The translations under genes were made by a program, and so were the position numbers. The notes beneath the pieces were generated by a model. It was given only the letters and a program-made list of their open reading frames with translations. It ran no database searches and was not told the DNA's origin. Source: Tipula vernalis (lineage: Eukaryota; Arthropoda; Insecta; Diptera; Tipulidae). From it: a DNA stretch of 64,000 nt. The stretch lies in contig OY282560.1 in NCBI GenBank assembly GCA_958295665.1, forward strand, positions 268,375,315-268,439,314, read 5' to 3'. Positions 58,166-64,000 of this stretch are shown here, piece after piece; position 1 is the stretch's first letter; each line of letters starts with the position of its first letter.

Positions 58166-60093
58166 CGAATCATATCCCGTCGACCCAATCCAAACGTATA
58201 ACTTATCTTAAATTAAAGATCTCTGCTGAACGCAGAGTCAACCCAAAACGCCGGCTGACGAACCGAAAATACGTACAGCCCGGAGCGAGAAACGAAGACA
58301 CTGAACTGCCATTGAAAGTCAATTCTCTTCTACTAAGTAGGCATTACTCTTGCAGTTCATCAACATCCAGACACACAAAATTATTCCACGCTAAAACCAC
58401 GGACTAGTTTCTCCGCTTCAGTTCCGGGACGACATCAACTATCACTCATGTTCAGCAACCGTCCCCCCACCCCCCAAAAAAAAAACTTCACGGATTTAAT
58501 TCATCCCTCGCAACTGCTCAAAAACACGAAAATGATTAATTATATAAGAAGGCAATGGTGACACCCGTACTTGCCCTGGAAAGGTTATAAACGTGGTAGC
58601 AAGTACCCAAAAATACACTCCCCAACGCGTTTTGTTCGTCCCCTAAAATCGCATTTAATTATGAAATATAATGTGCATTAAATAATTTTCATATGAACAC
58701 CGTTATGCGTTCACCTAAGTTAGTCACTGAAAAAATGTAAAATTTAATTTTTTAGTTTTGTAAATTGTAAGATCTTATAAATTATTTTTCCTATAGGCTT
58801 ACTATTCCATTTCAAGATCGTAATATTATAACGTGTTCGTGACAAGTAAATATTTTATATTTTTCTACAAAACATTTTATTGCCTTTTCTTATCAATTCT
58901 CTAATTTATTGGTCCTCAATGTTATGTTATTCTTGTTAATTTATCAACATATTGTGGAAAGTCTCATTTGAAACGTCTCATTAGTTTTTATTGTATTTTA
59001 TTTATTTATTATTTTTCTGTTTTTTTTATTCGAAATTTTGATATTTCTTATCTTAATAGGTTTTCTTAATTTATTTATTCTATTTATGATTTGGATTTGC
59101 TGTACTTTTTTTATTTATCTTTATAAACGGAATACAGCACATTTTTCGGAAAATTCTTAGATTAGTACATTAGAAAATCTTCTATGTAATTCTAATTTAT
59201 TTAAAATATTAAATCTGGATAAAATAAAAACTATTTCTGTTTCACTTCAAGCATCTGCCGTTTTCTATACTCAATCCAGTTTCTGATAGACATTATAATT
59301 TAACCAATTATACCATTTTTTTAAAATTCTTCCGACACGTGTTACAAGGTAGTCTTTGAACTGGTTTAATCTACTCAAATCATTAAAAAACAACGTTTTG
59401 GAAAGAAACGGGTGAAAATAGATTACGTAGTTAATTGTAGTAAAACCACTTCAACATCATTTTTGCTATGATTTGTATGTGCGCCATCTGTAAAAATAAC
59501 GTTTTGAGAAATAAGGGGTTGCAATTTCTCAAAAGATTTCTTTTTGTTTATAAATGATTTAAAAGAATTTTTTTTTTGTGTTTTGTGAAAAAAGGAATCG
59601 TCATAATTTTTAGATTCGTAATACATTTTTATTTTAAAAGGGTTTCTTTGTTGTTCTAAGGGGTTATAATTTTTATTTTTGGAGGGAAATTTTTGTAGTA
59701 GTTGCATGTTTTGGACTCGACAAAAAATTAATAAATCATGTAAAGCCGTAATTGAAAATTAATAAACTTTAGTAATGGGTCTGTTTTTGAATTATGTATT
59801 TTCTTAAATTTCTTAATTTCTAAATTTATTTTTTTTTTAATTATGTTTTTCCTAAATAATTCGAACGGTTTGTTAAAAAATAAATCTAAAATAGCTAGTT
59901 GTTACTTAAGTTAAATAACAACATCAAATTTTAATACTCAAGGAAATTCCATATTATAAGAATAAACCAATTCAATGTATCACACACCCTTTTTTAGTTC
60001 AATTTGGTCATCGCATAGAAGAAGATCAAAAATCACAAGTAATCATTAAATAAAAAAATAAATTTAAATTAACTTTGTATTTAATTTACACTG
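58166..60093. other. Probable 3' LTR start of BEL 3, then non-coding
   Basis: The first 60 bp match 47751-47811. A G+C-richer part to about 58460 probably belongs to the LTR. From there to 60093 the sequence is AT-rich. A 94-codon minus frame at 59423-59707 (KNKNYNPLEQQRNPFK) has no recognisable features. Confidence 0.4.
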
Positions 60094-60097
60094 TTAA

Positions 60098-62957
60098 CCT
60101 TCGCATGGGCAGCAACTTTTTTTCTGCGCCCATGGGCAGGATTTACATATGTAAAGATTTATTTTTCTGTGTATTTTGTACGGAAATTTTTTAATTTTTT
60201 TTGTCTTTTTATATAAAATGCATATTTTAATACGTATAGGTAAATTTTGCTATTCTGTTTTGTTTTATTATAAGTAACCAGATGTTGTTTTTAATTAGCT
60301 ATTACATGCTAAAAAAATAACAAAATCTAAAAAATAACTGTTTATAATTTTTTTGTATAACAATATCGAGAAAATAATTGTATTCTATTGATTTTTGTCA
60401 TTTGTCGTTAATGTTTTGTTCATAGTTTGATATTTGAAGAATTAACTGGGTACAGTGTATTTTTATTATATTCCCGAATATTTTTACTAGAACAAATAGA
60501 ATGAGCGATTTTAAGTTTTTGACTGCCTCCCAGATGTCTAGGTAAGTGATTAATATAATTATTGTTTTGATAATTGCAAATTCATCATTTTATTTATATT
60601 TGATATCAATTATTTTATTGTTTAGATTAAGCCTTGAAGAACGTCAGGCTTATTTACGCCAGGTTATCGACATCGAAATAAACGATGAGGAAAGGAGCCA
60701 GATGGAGGACGATGGTAGAAACAATTATGATGAAAATTGGTTGACGGGCCCAGATGACTGTGAATCAGATGCTGAAATTGAGGAGGCCGAAGTTGAAATT
60801 GGTGATGGTGGTGATAGCGATAACGATAGTCACAGCGATGATGAAAGTGACAGTGAGGCAGAGCAAACGAATGAATACGGGCAAGACGAAATACCTGGAG
60901 GATACTTTACTGGAAAAGATGGCACACGATGGCAAAAGCAAGCACCGCCACTTCAACGTATTAGACAGCAAAACATGTTTCGTGACAATCGATTTAAAGG
61001 ACCCAATCCTGTAACAAAAAATCTGAGCGATGTGGAAACATTCTGCACAATCTTAGATTGTTCAATTACCTCGGCGATATGCCGTCATACAAATCGAAAG
61101 CAGAGTCTATTTTTTAAAATTATAATAAAAAATACCCTGATAAGATGAAACAACTATGGCGAAAATTGGACGAAGGGGAACTGTTGGCATATTTCGGGAT
61201 CCTTTTATGCATGGGAAGCCAACGGTTGAATTAGCAACGAACGTTTAGACTATTTGTGGAGAAAAAGTGCTTACCCTCTTTATAGAGCAACAATGTCGGC
61301 TAAAAGATTTCGGAATATAACCCGGTTCATTCGGTTCGACCAACAAACTACTAGAGCAGATCGAATGGCGTAAGATAAAGCCGCTCCGATTAGTGAGATA
61401 TTCGAAATGATCAATGCCAACCTGCGTCGGAGCTATTAACCCTATTAAAATATTACCGTTGATGAACAGTTATATCCCTTTCTAAGTCGTACAAAGTTCA
61501 CCCAATATATACCATCGAAACCTGCAAAATATGGTATAAAATTATGGTGGGATTGTGACTCAAAAAGTAGTTATCCGTTGACAGGTCAAATTTATACTGG
61601 CAAAGTTGGAAATACCAGGGACATAAACCAGGGAGAGAGGGTTGTCAAGGATTTAGTTGGATACTATAAAAATACAGGAAGGAATATCACAACGGATAAT
61701 TTTTTTACCACTGTATCATTAGCCGACACGCTGCTAAGTTGGAAGCTGTCGATGATAGGAACCATGACAAAAATAAGACATGCCTGCCACCTGAATTTAA
61801 GGCTTCGTCATGCCGAGAATTTTTTCATCTAATTTCGGCTTTGGTGAAAATAAAACAATTTGTTCCTATGTTCCTAAAAAGAACAAGGCAGTAGTTTTGC
61901 TCTCTACCATGCATTTTGATGATAAAGTTAGTGAAATAAAAAAGAAACCCGAAATTATACTATTTTATAATGCAACAAAAGGAGGTGTCGACACAATGGA
62001 TAAGATGTTAGCCCAGTACACAACAAAACGAATGACAAAACGTTGGCCGCTGGCCTTATTTTTCAATTTTTTGGATATAGCAGCTCTTGCGTCATACATA
62101 ATATATGCTGAAAATAATCCATCACATGTTACGGCAAAAACAGGTAGTTATTATAATTTTTTTGTTTTTGTTTACTACTTATTATAATAATTGCTATCGT
62201 AACTTTTACTATTTTTAGGTTGACGACGGGAATTTATCAAGGTATTAGCCGAGAATTTATGCCGTCCAGTGATAAGAAAAAGGGCACAAAACCTCCGAAC
62301 CACCGCCTACTTTCCGATTAAAATTGCAATTGAATGTATGCTGGGATGTAGTATTGAAAGTTTGAGGCATCCCAATACAGGTGAATTTGTGGCGGACGAA
62401 GATGATCGAGGTCATTCAAAAATAAAAGGAAACTGCTTCATCTGCTATCACGAAGCAAATAAAAGAAAACGGGTGACCAAAAAGATTTGTGTAGAATGTA
62501 GGAAGCCAGTCTGCCTTGAGCATAGTCTCACACAAACAAAATGTGAAACTTACTACAAAAAATAATTTTTAGGATGCCTTTTTTATATATGTATAACTCT
62601 TGAAATAAAGAAAATTTTGAATATATGAAATATTGGTCTTTACTTACTCTTATAAATAATCCTACATTTGCACTTCCAATTCAGATCACTAAAAATATTT
62701 CATAAATTTTCATATAAAAAGCAAGAAAACAAATTTCTTTACAAATGTAAATCCTGCCCAATTGATCCAAAAAAACTTCGACTTACTCTAAAAACTGTCA
62801 AAAACCAAAAAATTATAATGCTTTTTTGCATTTTCCAATCAAACTCAAAAAATTAGACACTGACTAACAAGTTTTTCCAGGTAGAATAAAATGCGACGAA
62901 ATTATTCAAAACGGAAAATTGAGATATTTACATTTGTAAATCCTGCCCATGCGAAGG
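60098..62957 (+). mobile_element. piggyBac-type transposon, 2860 bp, exact TTAA ends
   Basis: Perfect 15-bp terminal inverted repeats, ccttcgcatgggcag and its complement (60098-60112 and 62943-62957), are bordered by TTAA at 60094-60097 and 62958-62961. The left end carries a second copy of the motif (catgggcaggatttaca at 60131), which pairs better with the right end (62927-62957) than the outermost left repeat does. The left terminus therefore looks expanded by a partial duplication. The transposase gene fills the body. Confidence 0.95.
60501..62564 (+). pseudogene. piggyBac transposase, all motifs present, frame broken
   Basis: Exon 1 (60501-60541, MSDFKFLTASQMSR) joins exon 2 at 60626 after an 84-nt intron (gtaagt..tttag). 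An acidic N-terminal region (DDCESDAEIEEAEVEIGD..) precedes the core. Motifs in order: AYFGILLCMGS, NERLDYLW (near 61240), ITVDEQLYPF (near 61455), ITTDNFFTT (61688) and KGGVDTMDKM (61980). These supply the four conserved Asp positions of the family. A second intron of 75 nt lies at 62144-62218. The C-terminal cysteine-rich domain is intact (CFICYHEANKRKR, CVECRKPVCLEHS, 62432-62540). It binds the terminal repeats in family members. Breaks include a frame change near 61090, stops near 61230, 61370, 61437 and 61775, and a TGA right after intron 2. Confidence 0.9.
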
Positions 62958-62961
62958 TTAA

Positions 62962-63080
62962 TAATAAAGTCTTATAACTTTGCATTATTGTGATAGTGCA
63001 AGTGCCAGTTTCTACCAACTGATATTGTTGCGATGAGGCATACTCCAAATTCAATCTATTCTTCGCACTACAAAGTTGGA
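62962..63080. other. Short spacer
   Basis: Nothing recognisable between the piggyBac element and the SINE head. Confidence 0.4.
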
Positions 63081-63084
63081 ATTC

Positions 63085-63207
63085 ACCGAGCAAACGGCGC
63101 AGTGGTTAAAGCTGCAGCGTTTCGATCGGGAGGTACCGAGTTCGAATCCCGATAGGGGCGGGATGCAAAAGGGATTTTTCATCATCTGATTACGATCAAT
63201 GATGACG
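63085..63207 (+). repeat. tRNA-derived SINE, 5' part
   Basis: Contains an A-box-like segment (ggcgcagtggttaaagctgc at about 63093) and a near-perfect B box (gagttcgaatcccg at about 63139) at tRNA spacing, so it carries an internal RNA polymerase III promoter. It is interrupted after 63207 by the 645-bp retroposon and resumes at 63880. It is not a functional tRNA, because no acceptor-stem pairing is evident. Confidence 0.75.
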
Positions 63208-63852
63208 GGGGGGGGGCGAGTAGCAGGGACAGCAGAGACGCAACGATTTCAACAACAACGTCAAGCAATACTACCTACAGTTAGTACAAATTTGGGTGAC
63301 CGCATGGGAACATGATGATGGAACGAAATCTCGCCCCCCCCCCCCTTTGACAACCGCCGATGGAAAAAATGGTGGAGGGGAATAATAATAGTTGTTTACA
63401 GCTTTTCAGAAAAAACGAGAGTGCGGTACCAGGAAAATTTGTGTTGTCATTGTGTTCTCTTCTTGTGTCTCTTCTTACAGGTTGGAGCAGTAGAGATGAA
63501 CTTAAAAAATTGTATTGTCTTGTGTTGAATAAATTACTAAAAAAAAAAAAAAAAAATATATTACTAACTATCAACTACTTAGGTGTCTGGAACCGGGTTG
63601 AGTCTTTGTTGCTAACATTCCTTTCCCATCCCTCGATCTTGTTATATGTAAAAGGCGGCCTGGCCAGGGGCGGATATCACAACTATTAGACTTATGTGGT
63701 TATCGATGTGGCGCCTTTCTTTACGGGGTTTGGCTTCATGAAGAATGGTGTCGTGTTGTGTAACATGGGTATAGTGGTGTGTGGTATTCGCATTTATAAT
63801 ACGGGAGACTTGCTTAATCACTGATCGTACATCGCAATCAATCAATCAATCA
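63208..63852 (+). mobile_element. 645-bp non-LTR retroposon, copy 2
   Basis: Bounded by direct repeats of about 24-27 bp (63181-63207 and 63853-63879), with a G-run at the start and a (CAAT)n tail. It is collinear with copy 1 at 39021-39665. Differences include a longer C-run at 63336, a longer A-run at 63539 and small indels. The insertion target is the SINE at 63085. The shared 3' third also resembles the repeats at 1143-1396 and 2397-2660. Confidence 0.88.
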
Positions 63853-63879
63853 ATCATCTGATTACGATCAATGATGACG

Positions 63880-64000
63880 ATGAACACAACTAGACCCCCT
63901 GTTGAGAGTGCAGAATCCATGGGCCGACCCACCTTTCATGTCAGCACTATAGGTTGGCATGATGCAATGCAATGTGCAGGTGGTTTATACAAAGCGGGTC
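63880..64000 (+). repeat. tRNA-derived SINE, continuation (runs off the window)
   Basis: Follows the second copy of the target duplication and so continues the SINE body. It reads ccatgggccgacccacctttc and a short atgca repeat, then reaches the window end. Confidence 0.5.

Noticed and set aside
60765..60971. Hydrophobic minus-strand frame
   Set aside because: Antisense of the acidic N-terminal region of the piggyBac transposase.
38479..64000. CRISPR array, tRNA or rRNA genes
   Set aside because: No regularly spaced repeats; the only tRNA-like boxes belong to a SINE without tRNA stem pairing.

Overview
The window is AT-rich eukaryotic DNA, almost certainly from an insect. Short introns, BEL/Pao retroelements, a THAP-type P element, Tc1, Tigger, Harbinger and piggyBac transposons, and a tRNA-derived SINE all point that way. 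The many tacatacatatgtac-like strings suggest a fly, but I cannot fix the species. I see no operons and no confidently identified host gene. The most plausible host sequence is one 53-nt candidate exon on the minus strand at 3281-3333. Nearly all recognisable coding sequence belongs to transposable elements, and most of it is broken.

Layout. 1-9.6 kb: AT-rich non-coding DNA with a TA microsatellite, minus-strand tails of a retroposon family (1143-1396, 2397-2660) and an old locally duplicated block (1397-2396, 4606-5296, 5297-5830). 9.6-11.2 kb: a nearly intact transposase-like gene of an uncharacterised RNase H-like family. 11.8-12.5 kb: Harbinger transposase remains. 12.65-12.90 kb: a foldback MITE. 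13.1-16.7 kb: a THAP-type P element on the minus strand, split by about 2 kb of unknown DNA. 18.3-19.4 kb: a deleted Tc1 element. 22.4-24.8 kb: a complete Tc1 element with doubled inverted/direct repeat ends and a dead transposase. 24.8-31.5 kb: a two-gene Harbinger element split by BEL element 1 (25.5-30.2 kb). 32.0-34.6 kb: a Loa/Jockey-type LINE. 35.1-35.6 kb: a Ty3/gypsy fragment. 35.9-39.8 kb: BEL element 2, with a 645-bp retroposon in its probable 3' LTR. 41.2-46.4 kb: a second gene of the 9.6 kb family, interrupted by a Tigger (42.0-44.2 kb) and a Tc1 (44.6-45.9 kb). 48.25-52.4 kb: a third Harbinger element with both of its genes. 53.6-55.8 kb: a CR1/Jockey-type LINE. 55.8-58.2 kb: BEL element 3. 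60.1-63.0 kb: a piggyBac element with exact ends. 63.1-64.0 kb: a tRNA-derived SINE interrupted by a second 645-bp retroposon copy.

The elements form nested layers. Several insertions can be defined to the base from terminal repeats and target duplications: the two complete Tc1 elements, Tigger, piggyBac and both 645-bp retroposons. These allow relative dating. The least explained items are the two-copy RNase H-like family, the 645-bp retroposon whose 3' end is shared with other repeats, the 221-bp hairpin at 50.2 kb with its asymmetric relative at 35.8 kb, and the candidate host exon.
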